From NCBI GenBank assembly GCA_051648485.1, contig JBOFFH010000081.1, forward strand, positions 1 through 14,909: a stretch of DNA of 14,909 nt, written 5' to 3'. How positions within the stretch are numbered: the stretch's first letter is position 1; every line of letters begins with the position of its first letter. Source of the DNA: JAGNZR01 sp051648485. GTDB lineage: Bacteria > Fusobacteriota > Fusobacteriia > Fusobacteriales > Fusobacteriaceae. Made by a program: the position numbers and the translations under genes. This document shows positions 6,959 to 13,499 of this stretch, piece after piece. Under the pieces are notes generated by a model. That model had not been told where the DNA came from. It was given only the letters and a program-made list of their open reading frames with translations, and did no database searches.

Positions 6959-7830
6959 TATGACAAAATTTTTAACATATCTTCCGGTAATTCTACTTGA
7001 ATTTCTTTTAATAATCTAGTTTCTGGATCTAAATATTTTAATTTATATGAATGTAGCATTTGACGTGGAGCTCTTTCATCTTTACCACCATAAAGTTCAT
7101 CTCCTAAAATAGCGAAACCCTCTAAAGAAAGATGTGCTCTAATCTGATGAGTACGTCCTGTAAATAATTCTGCTTCTACAAGAGTTAATCCTGTATCGGT
7201 AAATCTTTTTAAAACCGTTATTAAAGTTTTAGCTTCTTGTCCACCATTTTCAGTTGATAACTCTATTCTTCTTAAATCATCACCTACTCTTCCTATAGGT
7301 TTTTCTATCAAATAACTATCTTTTGGCATAATGCCTAAAACTATAGCTTGATAATATTTTTTTACCTCTCCCTTATCTTGTAAAAAAGATTGTGAATAGG
7401 CATTTTTAGCTACAACTATAAGTCCTGAAGTATTCATGTCTAAACGATTGTAAAATCTTGGAACTTCATTATTCATTCCTATTTTTTGAAAATAATTTAC
7501 TATTCCATTGGCTAAAGTCTTATCCACTTTTTTTTGAGTAGGATGTACTATAATGTATGGAGGTTTATCTAAAATTAAAAGATTTTTATCTTCGTGAGCA
7601 ATTTTTAGTTCCATTTCTATAGGAGCTATTCCTGTTTCTTTTTTCTTTTCTACAACTATAAGTTTATTTTGTTTTTTTAAAACTTTCATTTTTTTATCTA
7701 AACGAACTTTTTTTCCATTTAAATATATTTCTGCATTTCTCAAACCTCTTCTTGAATAATTTTTTATATTTACCAAATAATCTCCAACTATATAACCTGA
7801 GTACTCTTCTTCTACTGTAAATCTCTGCAT
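6958..7830 (-). CDS. RluA/RluD-family pseudouridine synthase
   Basis: Isomerises uridine to pseudouridine in ribosomal or transfer RNA, in the cytoplasm. It has 290 residues, with an S4-like RNA-binding region at about 15-75 (YSRRGLRNAEIYLNGKKVR) and then the catalytic domain: LLILDKPPYIIVHPT, then YNRLDMNTSGLIVVAKN with the catalytic Asp in RLD, then FTGRTHQIRAHL and AILGDELYGG. The usual histidine before RLD is asparagine here, a known variant in the family and not a sign of decay. ATG at 7830 follows AGAGGTG. It lies between the divergent ridA gene and gap, and appears to be a single-gene unit. The exact RNA target (RluC, RluD or YlyB class) cannot be told from sequence alone. Confidence 0.9.
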   Translation of the reverse strand: MQRFTVEEEYSGYIVGDYLVNIKNYSRRGLRNAEIYLNGKKVRLDKKMKVLKKQNKLIVVEKKKETGIAPIEMELKIAHEDKNLLILDKPPYIIVHPTQKKVDKTLANGIVNYFQKIGMNNEVPRFYNRLDMNTSGLIVVAKNAYSQSFLQDKGEVKKYYQAIVLGIMPKDSYLIEKPIGRVGDDLRRIELSTENGGQEAKTLITVLKRFTDTGLTLVEAELFTGRTHQIRAHLSLEGFAILGDELYGGKDERAPRQMLHSYKLKYLDPETRLLKEIQVELPEDMLKILS

Positions 7831-7913
7831 AATTCACCTCTTAAAAAAATTTCTATTTCTTTTTATTTTATCATATTTTTCAATAATTTTCTTAATATAT
7901 TTTATTTTTAGTG

Positions 7914-7942
7914 TTGAGTTCAAGAAATAAAAGAGGTATAAT
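7914..7942 (+). promoter_or_regulatory. ridA promoter
   Basis: TTGAGT (7914-7919), a 17-base spacer and a perfect TATAAT (7937-7942), 35 bases ahead of the ridA start codon. It is the rightward half of a divergent intergenic region shared with the pseudouridine synthase gene; the leftward promoter is not clear. Confidence 0.75.
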
Positions 7943-7977
7943 CGACTTAAGATTCAATAATTAGGAGGATAAAATTT

Positions 7978-8388
7978 ATGAGAAGAATAATAAATACAAA
8001 AAAAGCACCTGCAGCAATAGGACCATACTCTCAAGCAGTTGAGATAAATGGAACTTTATACGTATCTGGACAAATTCCTTTCGTTCCTGAAACTATGACA
8101 GTTATATCGCAAGATATTAAAGAACAAACTAGACAGTCTTTAGAAAATGTAAAAGCAATATTAGAAGCAGCTGAATACACTTTAGCTGATGTTGTTAAGG
8201 CTTCTGTTTTTATAAAAAATATGGATGATTTTGCATCTATAAATGAAGTTTATAATGAATACCTAGGGGATATCAAACCTGCTAGAGCTTGTGTAGAAGT
8301 TGCAAGACTTCCTAGAGATGTTCAGGTTGAAATAGAAGTTATTGCAGCTAAATCAACTGGTGAGCCTAAATTTCATCAAACATTTTAA
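7978..8388 (+). CDS. ridA: RidA family enamine/imine deaminase (YjgF/YER057c/UK114)
   Basis: Hydrolyses reactive enamine/imine intermediates made by PLP enzymes such as threonine dehydratase, releasing a ketoacid and ammonia. Cytoplasmic, normally a homotrimer. The hallmarks are present: AAIGPYSQAV (Tyr17), VSGQIPF, the helix segment ENVKAILEAAEYTLADVVKA, and PARACVEVARLPRDVQVEIEVIA with Arg103, Cys105 and Glu118. The Arg/Glu pair marks the true deaminase subgroup. At 136 residues it carries a tail of about ten residues (KSTGEPKFHQTF) beyond the usual end. ATG at 7978 follows TTAGGAGG. It has its own promoter and terminator. In B. subtilis a RidA paralogue (yabJ) sits between ispE and spoVG; here ridA is about 5 kb away from that pair. 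Confidence 0.96.
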   Translation: MRRIINTKKAPAAIGPYSQAVEINGTLYVSGQIPFVPETMTVISQDIKEQTRQSLENVKAILEAAEYTLADVVKASVFIKNMDDFASINEVYNEYLGDIKPARACVEVARLPRDVQVEIEVIAAKSTGEPKFHQTF

Positions 8389-8404
8389 TTCCTAATTCTA
8401 AATC

Positions 8405-8440
8405 AAGACTAACTTTCAATATTGATGGTTAGTCTTTTTT
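8405..8440 (+). terminator. ridA terminator
   Basis: AAGACTAAC (8405-8413) and GTTAGTCTT (8428-8436) form a perfect 9-bp stem with a 14-base loop, followed by more T. The loop and right arm also contain the trpS -35 box and spacer. Confidence 0.85.
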
Positions 8441-8450
8441 AGTGTATAAT
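8422..8450 (+). promoter_or_regulatory. trpS promoter embedded in the ridA terminator
   Basis: TTGATG (8422-8427), a 17-base spacer and a perfect TATAAT (8445-8450). The -35 box lies in the loop of the ridA terminator and the spacer is its right arm plus T-run. The leader before the ATG is only about 20 bases, so there is no room for a T-box or other tryptophan-sensing leader. Confidence 0.75.
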
Positions 8451-8476
8451 GTGGATAAAAATATTAGGAGGATTTT

Positions 8477-9451
8477 ATGAAAAGAAGTTTATCAGGAATA
8501 CAACCTAGTGGAATTTTGCATATAGGTAATTATTTTGGAGCAATAAAACAATTTATAAATAGTCAAGACATGCATGAAGGTCTATATTTTGTTGCTGACT
8601 ATCACTCTTTAACTTCAGGTACAGAACCAGAATCACTTAAAAAAAATTCATACAATGTAGTTTTAGATTATTTAGCATTAGGACTTGATCCTAAAAAATC
8701 TACAATATTTTTACAATCAGATGTCATAGAGCACACTGAGCTTTATTGGATATTTTCTAATTTAACTCCAGTGGCACTTATGGAACGTGGACATTCTTAT
8801 AAAGATAAAACAGATAAAGGTATCTCTGCTAATATGGGACTATTATCTTACCCAATACTTATGGCTGCAGATATACTTCTTTATGATACTGATGTAGTTC
8901 CTGTGGGAAAAGATCAAAAACAACATTTAGAAATGACTAGAGATATCGCTGTGAAATTTAATGAAAAATATGGTGAGATGTTCAAACTTCCTACTCCTTT
9001 AATTATAGAAAATTTAGCTGTTATTCCTGGAATTGATGGTCAAAAAATGAGTAAATCTTACAACAATACAATAAATATGTTTGCTTCTAAAAAAGAATTA
9101 AAAAAGCAAATTATGAGTATTGTTACAGATTCTACTCCATTAGAAGAATCTAAAAATCCTGAAAATAATGTAACACAACTTTATTCATTATTTGTATCTA
9201 AAGAAAAAGTTCAAGATATGAAAGATAAGTTTGTAGCTGGAAACTATGGATATGGACATGCTAAAAATGAGCTTTTAGAAGCTATTTTAGAATATTTTAA
9301 AGAAGCTAGAGAAAAAAGAGAAGAACTTGTGGCAAACCCTGAATATGTAAATTCTATTCTTCAAGAAGGTGCAGAAAAAGCTCGTAAAATTGCCAAAGAA
9401 AAAATGATAAAAATAAAAAAAGCAGTTGGTCTATTAGGAAATAGATATTAA
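8477..9451 (+). CDS. trpS: Tryptophanyl-tRNA synthetase
   Basis: Class I aminoacyl-tRNA synthetase that charges tRNA-Trp in the cytoplasm. It has 324 residues, slightly compact but normal for bacterial TrpRS. The HIGH-type signature is PSGILHIGNYFGAI (HIGN at 15-18) and the KMSKS loop is GQKMSKSYNNTI (190-194). The tryptophan pocket segment YPILMAADILLYDTDVVPVGKDQKQHLE lies at about 125-152. ATG at 8477 follows TTAGGAGG. It is transcribed alone from a constitutive-looking promoter and ends in a terminator that overlaps its stop codon. Confidence 0.98.
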   Translation: MKRSLSGIQPSGILHIGNYFGAIKQFINSQDMHEGLYFVADYHSLTSGTEPESLKKNSYNVVLDYLALGLDPKKSTIFLQSDVIEHTELYWIFSNLTPVALMERGHSYKDKTDKGISANMGLLSYPILMAADILLYDTDVVPVGKDQKQHLEMTRDIAVKFNEKYGEMFKLPTPLIIENLAVIPGIDGQKMSKSYNNTINMFASKKELKKQIMSIVTDSTPLEESKNPENNVTQLYSLFVSKEKVQDMKDKFVAGNYGYGHAKNELLEAILEYFKEAREKREELVANPEYVNSILQEGAEKARKIAKEKMIKIKKAVGLLGNRY

Positions 9452-9486
9452 AAAAACTGAACCAAGTCAACTTGGTTCAGTTTTTT
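9451..9486. terminator. Bidirectional terminator overlapping the trpS stop codon and abutting the apeA stop
   Basis: AAAAAACTGAACCAAG and its exact inverse complement form a perfect 16-bp stem with a TCAA loop. The last A of the trpS TAA is the first base of the stem, and the aminopeptidase stop begins at the next base after it (9487). One element ends both convergent genes. Confidence 0.95.
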
Positions 9487-10875
9487 TTACATTTTATAAA
9501 AAGCTTTATAAGTTCTATATGTTTCAAAAATATCAAATTTTGAAGCTAATTCAAAAGGTGCATGCATAGAAAGAAGTGCAGGGCCAACATCTATTGTTTT
9601 AATTCCTTTTTGAGCTAAGAACATTGCAACAGTTCCTCCTCCACCCTCATCTACTTTTCCAAGCATTCCTGTTTGCCATCTAATATTTTCTCTATTTAAA
9701 AGATTTCTTATTTCAGCTACATACTCTGCATCAGCATCATTTGTTCCTGACTTTCCTCTTGAACCAGTATATTTTGTAACTACAATTCCATAGTTTAATT
9801 GAGCTGCATTTTGTAGCTCATGAACTCCTTTAAAAATTGGATCTACTGCCACATTTACATCTGAAGACATGGCTCTTGAATTCCACAGTGTTTTTCTTAA
9901 ATCTAAATCATTATAATTTTTTTTAGTTTTACTTATCATATCAGCTGTAAAATATTCAATATAATCAGATTGAAGTCCTGTAGAACCATTAGAACCAGTT
10001 TCTTCTTTATCAGCTAAAAAGCAAATAGCTGTTTTATTCGGAGTTTCTTCCAAGTCCAATATGGCTTTTAAAGAAGTGTAACCACATACTCTATCATCTT
10101 GTCCATAAGCTCCTACAACTGACCTATCTAATCCTACATCTCTTGCATTTCCAGCTGGTACTAGCTGAAGTTCAGCAGATATAAAGTCCTCTTCTATTAT
10201 TCCGTATCTATCATTCAACTCTTTCATAATCGAATACTTTACTAAACTTTTTACCTCTTTATCTTCTATTATGGCTGGAATTGTTCCAACTAATATTTGT
10301 AACTCTTCACCTAAAAGAACTTCTGGTGCTTTTCTTTCTGCTTGAGATTTTCCCCATAAATGAGGAAGTAAATCTGGAATAGTAAAAACTGGATCTGTAT
10401 CTTTTTCTCCTATTACTATTTCAATTTTTTTTCCATTCTCTAAAACGACAATTCCATGCATAGCTAATGGTAACGTGGCCCATTGATATTTTTTTATTCC
10501 ACCATAGTAATGAGTTTTCATATAAGCCAATTCTAAATCTTCATAAAGAGGGTTTTGTTTTAAATCTAGTCTTGGAGAATCAACGTGAGATACAACGTAG
10601 TTTATCCCTTTAGTTATATCTTCTTTTCCTATTATCCCTAAAATAAGATTTTTCCCTCTATTATTGTAATAAACTTTGTCTCCAGCACTTAAAGAATCTA
10701 TAAGTTCTGCATTTTTAAATCCATAAGACTCAGCTAATTCTATTCCTTTTATTACAAATTCTCTTTCTGTTTTTCCTAAATTTAAAAATTGCTTATATCC
10801 TTCTGAAAAATCAAAAATTAATTCTTTTTGACTTTTATTCACTTCTTTCCAACCGTTTTCTTTTTTATAAAACAT
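9487..10875 (-). CDS. apeA: M18 family metalloaminopeptidase (aminopeptidase I type)
   Basis: Zinc aminopeptidase, cytoplasmic, removing N-terminal residues during peptide turnover. Family members form large dodecameric shells. It has 462 residues, which fits the bacterial type 1 subgroup. Metal and catalytic residues are all in place: SHVDSPRLD (His97, Asp99), YGQDDRV (Asp260/261), DKEETGSNG (Glu291, Glu292), SSDVNVAVDP (Asp339) and LSMHAPFE (His438). The segment KTHYYGGIKKYQW near 120-132 is typical of type 1. ATG at 10875 follows CTAGGAGG. It is convergent with trpS and downstream of pgi but separated from it by a terminator. The symbol follows the naming of type 1 members and is less certain than the family call. 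Confidence 0.93.
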   Translation of the reverse strand: MFYKKENGWKEVNKSQKELIFDFSEGYKQFLNLGKTEREFVIKGIELAESYGFKNAELIDSLSAGDKVYYNNRGKNLILGIIGKEDITKGINYVVSHVDSPRLDLKQNPLYEDLELAYMKTHYYGGIKKYQWATLPLAMHGIVVLENGKKIEIVIGEKDTDPVFTIPDLLPHLWGKSQAERKAPEVLLGEELQILVGTIPAIIEDKEVKSLVKYSIMKELNDRYGIIEEDFISAELQLVPAGNARDVGLDRSVVGAYGQDDRVCGYTSLKAILDLEETPNKTAICFLADKEETGSNGSTGLQSDYIEYFTADMISKTKKNYNDLDLRKTLWNSRAMSSDVNVAVDPIFKGVHELQNAAQLNYGIVVTKYTGSRGKSGTNDADAEYVAEIRNLLNRENIRWQTGMLGKVDEGGGGTVAMFLAQKGIKTIDVGPALLSMHAPFELASKFDIFETYRTYKAFYKM

Positions 10876-11060
10876 ATTTTCCTCCTAGAATTAAGATTTA
10901 TTAACAAAGTAATACCTCATTTTTAAAAAAAATGCAACTTAAAATAAAAATTTTAAACTTTTTAATCTAATGCTGAGTCTAAATACTATAAAACCAAATA
11001 AATAATTCTCCCCCGAAATATTATTTGATTCATATATTTCTCCCCAAGAAAATATATAAT
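10876..11060 (-). other. 185-base leader region ahead of the aminopeptidase, with two G-tracts
   Basis: No long gene. Read on the minus strand, this AT-rich stretch carries CTTGGGGAGAAA (around 11036-11048) and, 26 bases later, TTCGGGGGAGAA (around 11007-11018), the strongest G-runs in any intergenic part of the window. A possible weak promoter for the aminopeptidase is TTGCAT-17-TATTAC (-35 at 10932-10937), well below consensus. The two G-runs look like ribosome binding sites. The first sits six bases ahead of an ATG. Confidence 0.35.
10986..11033 (-). other. Candidate 15-codon leader peptide
   Basis: ATG at 11033 sits six bases after GGGGAG and opens a short frame, MNQIIFRGRIIYLVL, ending TAG at 10986. 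The ribosome-binding spacing is ideal, but a frame this short arises easily by chance and I know no homologue. The frame runs through the second G-tract, giving Arg-Gly-Arg codons (CGG GGG AGA), of which CGG and GGG are likely rare here. Confidence 0.2.
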
Positions 11061-11094
11061 AAAAAATGGGCTACTTCTTAGTAGTCCATTTTTT
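11061..11094. terminator. Terminator after pgi
   Basis: AATGGGCTACT and AGTAGTCCATT pair around a TCTT loop, flanked by six A and six T. Read on the minus strand (pgi direction) there is one A-C mismatch in the stem but a good T-run follows. It separates pgi from the aminopeptidase gene. Confidence 0.8.
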
Positions 11095-11102
11095 ATTTAT
11101 AT

Positions 11103-12455
11103 TTATTTTCCTAATCTTTTATTCAATTCTGCTGCAAGCTCTTCATATCCTGATTTTCCTAACAAAGCAAACATATTTTTCTTGTATGCTTCTACTCCTG
11201 GTTGATCGAAAGGATTTATTCCTGACAAATATCCACTTACTCCACAAGCTTTTTCAAAGAAATAGAACATATATCCTAAATGATAAGCTGTTGCTTCTGG
11301 AATTGTTATTTCTAAATTAGGAACTCCTCCATCTAGGTGAGCTAATGTTGTTCCATCGGCTGCTTTCTTATTTACAAAATCCATACCTTTTCCAGCTAAA
11401 TAATTAAGACCATCTAAATCCTCTTTTTCCAATTCAATAATTATATCTTTAGAATTTTTCTCTATTGAAATAAGAGTTTCAAACATAATACGTTTTCCTT
11501 CTTGAATATATTGTCCCATAGAGTGAAGATCAGTACTCAAATCTACTGAAGCCGGGAATATTCCTTTGTTATCTTTTCCTTCAGACTCTGCAAATAACTG
11601 TTTCCACCATTCTGCAAAAAAGTGTACTCTTGGTTCGTAATTTACAAGTAATTCTATATCTTTTCCTTTTCTATGTAAGATATTTCTTACTGCTGCATAT
11701 TTATAACAATCATTTTCTTTGAAATCTTTTTTAAAATCTACTGAAGCATCTGCTGCTCCTAACATTAATTGGTCTATATCTATTCCTGCTACTGCAATCG
11801 GTAACAATCCAACTGGTGTTAAAACAGAAAATCTTCCTCCTACGTCATCTGGTATTGTGAAAGTTTTATATCCCTCTTCTGTTGCTAATTTTTTTAATGC
11901 ACCTTTTGATGAATCCGTTGTTGCAAATATTCTTTTTCTAGCTTCTTCTTTTCCATATTTTTTTTCAATATGATTTTTTAATACTCTAAAAGCTAAAGCT
12001 GGCTCTGTTGTAGTTCCTGATTTAGAAATAATATTTATTGAATAATCTTTTTCTCCTAAAAGATCTAATAAATCTGTTAAATATGTTCCTGATATATTTT
12101 GTCCTACAAAATATATTTCTGGTATTTTATTACGTTTTTCTTTTGAAAGATTATTGTGGAATGTATGAGATAAAAACTCTATTGCTGCCCTAGCTCCTAA
12201 GTATGAACCTCCTATACCTACAACTAAAAGTATTTCTGAATTGTTTCTTATTTCTTGTGCTGATTCTTTTATTTTTAAAAACTCAGTTTTATCATAATTT
12301 GTAGGCAAATCTATCCAACCTAAAAAATCATTTCCAGCTCCTGTTTTTTCTTCTAAAACTTTAGCAGCAAAAGTTGTTTGTGCTTCAATTAGTTCTATTT
12401 CTGTTTCTGTTAAAAATTTCAATGCATTTTTGTAACTAAAAGATAATTTTTTCAT
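11103..12455 (-). CDS. pgi: Glucose-6-phosphate isomerase
   Basis: Cytoplasmic enzyme interconverting glucose 6-phosphate and fructose 6-phosphate. It has 450 residues, the short bacterial form typical of Firmicutes, rather than the 550-residue proteobacterial form. Motifs in order: VVGIGGSYLGARAAIEFL (about residue 80), SKSGTTTEPALAFR, the signature DVGGRFSVLTPVGLLPIAVAGID (about 204-226), FAEWWKQLFAESEGKDNKGIFP with the catalytic Glu, and the C-terminal GYLSGINPFDQPGVEAYKKNMFALLG. ATG at 12455 follows AAAGGAG. The SLH-stalk gene ends 24 bases upstream with no terminator between, so the two are probably co-transcribed. Confidence 0.98.
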   Translation of the reverse strand: MKKLSFSYKNALKFLTETEIELIEAQTTFAAKVLEEKTGAGNDFLGWIDLPTNYDKTEFLKIKESAQEIRNNSEILLVVGIGGSYLGARAAIEFLSHTFHNNLSKEKRNKIPEIYFVGQNISGTYLTDLLDLLGEKDYSINIISKSGTTTEPALAFRVLKNHIEKKYGKEEARKRIFATTDSSKGALKKLATEEGYKTFTIPDDVGGRFSVLTPVGLLPIAVAGIDIDQLMLGAADASVDFKKDFKENDCYKYAAVRNILHRKGKDIELLVNYEPRVHFFAEWWKQLFAESEGKDNKGIFPASVDLSTDLHSMGQYIQEGKRIMFETLISIEKNSKDIIIELEKEDLDGLNYLAGKGMDFVNKKAADGTTLAHLDGGVPNLEITIPEATAYHLGYMFYFFEKACGVSGYLSGINPFDQPGVEAYKKNMFALLGKSGYEELAAELNKRLGK

Positions 12456-12479
12456 AAGATTTTCTCCTTTATATTTAAA

Positions 12480-12911
12480 TTATTTTTCAAGCTTTTCTAA
12501 TCTTTTTAAAAGTTCTTGTATTATTTTTTCATTTTCATTAACTTTTAATTTCAATTTAGTTATATCTTCTTCTACACTAGCTATTCTAACATTAAATGTT
12601 TCTATGTCAAATCCAAATTTGGTTAGTTCTTTAGCAAATTCTGATACTAATTTTTCTAAAACTAACAAATCTCTTTTATCAACTTTTTCTAATTCAATTT
12701 TATTTAACAATTTTGACATAGAATATGCAAAATCATATCTCTTTAAAGAAGACTCTCCTTTAAAATTATAAGCATCCTTTTTTATTATACCTTTATTTAC
12801 CAAATTTTCAATCGCTGTATAAGCCCAATGATCTTTTGTTATATCTTCATATTTCAATTGTCCATAAGAAATTGTTGAAAAAATGAGCACCACTAGTAAT
12901 ATTGATCTCAT
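12480..12911 (-). CDS. Secreted SLH-domain / coiled-coil protein (SLH-porin stalk without barrel)
   Basis: A 143-residue exported protein. Residues 1-17 look like a Sec signal peptide ending SYG. A single S-layer-homology domain spans about 20-72 (YEDITKDHWAYTAIENLVNKGII ... SLKRYDFAYSMSKLL); in this family it binds peptidoglycan-linked polymer or the wall itself. Residues 80-143 are a heptad-rich coiled coil (LEKLVSEFAKELTKFGFDIETF, then VEEDITKLKLKVNENEKIIQELLKRLEKLEK). The LVSEFAKEL..FG..I..F pattern after an SLH domain is what SLH-anchored porins (OmpM, SlpA, cyanobacterial Som types) carry between wall anchor and barrel, but no barrel follows. ATG at 12911 follows AAGGGGG. It is first gene of a probable two-gene unit with pgi. 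Function unknown; a periplasmic spacer or partner of a barrel is inference. Confidence 0.85.
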   Translation of the reverse strand: MRSILLVVLIFSTISYGQLKYEDITKDHWAYTAIENLVNKGIIKKDAYNFKGESSLKRYDFAYSMSKLLNKIELEKVDKRDLLVLEKLVSEFAKELTKFGFDIETFNVRIASVEEDITKLKLKVNENEKIIQELLKRLEKLEK

Positions 12912-12940
12912 AAAATCCCCCTTATCTTTTTATTATTTTT

Positions 12941-12946
12941 AGTATA
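12941..12946 (-). promoter_or_regulatory. Possible -10 box of the SLH-pgi operon
   Basis: Minus strand TATACT (one base off consensus) 30 bases ahead of the SLH gene ATG. The -35 position falls in the long T-run of the upstream terminator and has no match, so this is tentative. A 10-base palindrome ACTTATAAGT (12948-12957) fills part of the spacer. Confidence 0.35.
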
Positions 12947-12957
12947 CACTTATAAGT

Positions 12958-12987
12958 AAAAAAAAAAAAGAGAAATTTCTCTTTTTT
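12958..12987 (-). terminator. Second, back-up terminator downstream of tRNA-Gln
   Basis: A perfect palindrome, AAAAAAGAGAAA next to TTTCTCTTTTTT, followed on the minus strand by a run of about twelve T. It lies some 20 bases beyond the first terminator, so minus-strand transcription meets two in tandem before the SLH-pgi genes. Confidence 0.65.
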
Positions 12988-13000
12988 AATCAATTTATAT

Positions 13001-13026
13001 AAAAAAAACGACTAATTTAGTCGTTT
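13001..13026 (-). terminator. tRNA-Gln (and spoVG operon) terminator
   Basis: Minus strand AAACGACTA and TAGTCGTTT pair over 9 bp around a three-base loop, followed by eight T. It starts 17 bases after the CCA of tRNA-Gln. Confidence 0.85.
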
Positions 13027-13043
13027 AAAATTTTTTATTAAGT

Positions 13044-13118
13044 TGGCTGGGCTAGCTGGATTCGAACCAACGCATGTCAGAGTCAAAGTCTGATGCCTTA
13101 CCGCTTGGCGACAGCCCA
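13044..13118 (-). tRNA. tRNA-Gln (anticodon UUG)
   Basis: Acceptor TGGGCTG pairs with TAGCCCA (one G-U), the anticodon stem TCAGA/TCTGA encloses CTTTGAC (anticodon TTG), the T-loop is TTCGAAT, the discriminator is G and CCA is encoded. The weak U1-A72 pair is the usual GlnRS identity element. It has its own promoter and lies only 26 bases after the spoVG stop, so it may also be cut out of the spoVG transcript. Confidence 0.95.
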
Positions 13119-13129
13119 ACAACTCAATT

Positions 13130-13158
13130 ATTATATCATTTTTTTTATACTACGTCAA
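13130..13158 (-). promoter_or_regulatory. tRNA-Gln promoter overlapping the end of spoVG
   Basis: Minus strand TTGACG (13153-13158), a 17-base spacer and a perfect TATAAT (13130-13135). The -35 box encodes part of the last spoVG codons (Val-Asp-Val) and the spacer contains its stop. Transcription would begin about five bases ahead of the mature tRNA end. Confidence 0.8.
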
Positions 13159-13468
13159 CTTTTTTTTGATTTTCTTCTGAAGAATATTCCGATTCTTTCA
13201 AAGAAACTTTAATCTGATTGAGTTTAGCTATTATAGTATCTGTAATTTCTTTTCTTAGTTCAGGTTTTATGGGATGAGCCACATCCTTATATTCTCCGTC
13301 TACCATTTTTCTTGATGGCATAGCTACAAACATTCCTTTTTCTCCATCAATTACTTTTAATCCATGAACTACAAAACTTTCATCAAAAGTTACATCAGCA
13401 TAAGCTTTTAATTTTAGTTCACCTTCTCTTTCTGTTACCATTTTCAATCTAATATCTGTAATTTTCAC
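13145..13468 (-). CDS. spoVG: SpoVG-family RNA/DNA-binding regulator
   Basis: Small cytoplasmic nucleic-acid-binding protein; in Firmicutes and spirochaetes SpoVG acts as a global post-transcriptional or DNA-binding regulator. The family core is clear: MKITDIRLKMV, LKAYADVTFDESFVVHGLKVIDGEKGMFVAMPSRK, and YKDVAHPIKPELRKEI. I chose GTG at 13468 (107 residues) because it gives the canonical MKITDIR start, with AAGGTG six bases upstream. The frame stays open to a TTG at 13492, which lacks a good ribosome binding site. The C-terminal tail of about 20 residues (KESEYSSEENQKKVDVV) is polar and variable in the family. It follows ispE by 31 bases, the same linkage as in Bacillus (where purR and yabJ intervene). 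Sporulation is not implied. Confidence 0.94.
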   Translation of the reverse strand: MKITDIRLKMVTEREGELKLKAYADVTFDESFVVHGLKVIDGEKGMFVAMPSRKMVDGEYKDVAHPIKPELRKEITDTIIAKLNQIKVSLKESEYSSEENQKKVDVV

Positions 13469-13499
13469 TTTGCGCACCTTCCCTTGTTTCAAATAATAG

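Noticed and set aside
7801..7809. GTACTCTTC, matching nine bases of a gap operator arm, near the start of the pseudouridine synthase gene.
   Set aside because: It has no inverted partner nearby and encodes the Glu-Glu-Tyr codons of the protein; most likely coincidence, though a genome scan for the operator should note it.
6958..7830. Asparagine in place of the usual histidine before the RLD motif of the pseudouridine synthase, as a sign of altered activity.
   Set aside because: The catalytic Asp and the TSG segment are intact and NRLD variants are common in this family.
8451..8476. Possible T-box or tryptophan attenuator ahead of trpS.
   Set aside because: The space between promoter and start codon is about 25 bases, too short for a T-box, and no Trp-rich leader frame is present.
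12948..12957. ACTTATAAGT palindrome between the terminator and the SLH gene as an operator.
   Set aside because: Ten-base palindromes made mostly of A and T are expected by chance in this base composition, and the promoter it would control is itself uncertain.
13469..13492. An upstream TTG start that would lengthen SpoVG by eight residues.
   Set aside because: No good ribosome binding site ahead of it, and the GTG at 13468 gives the conserved family start with AAGGTG six bases upstream.
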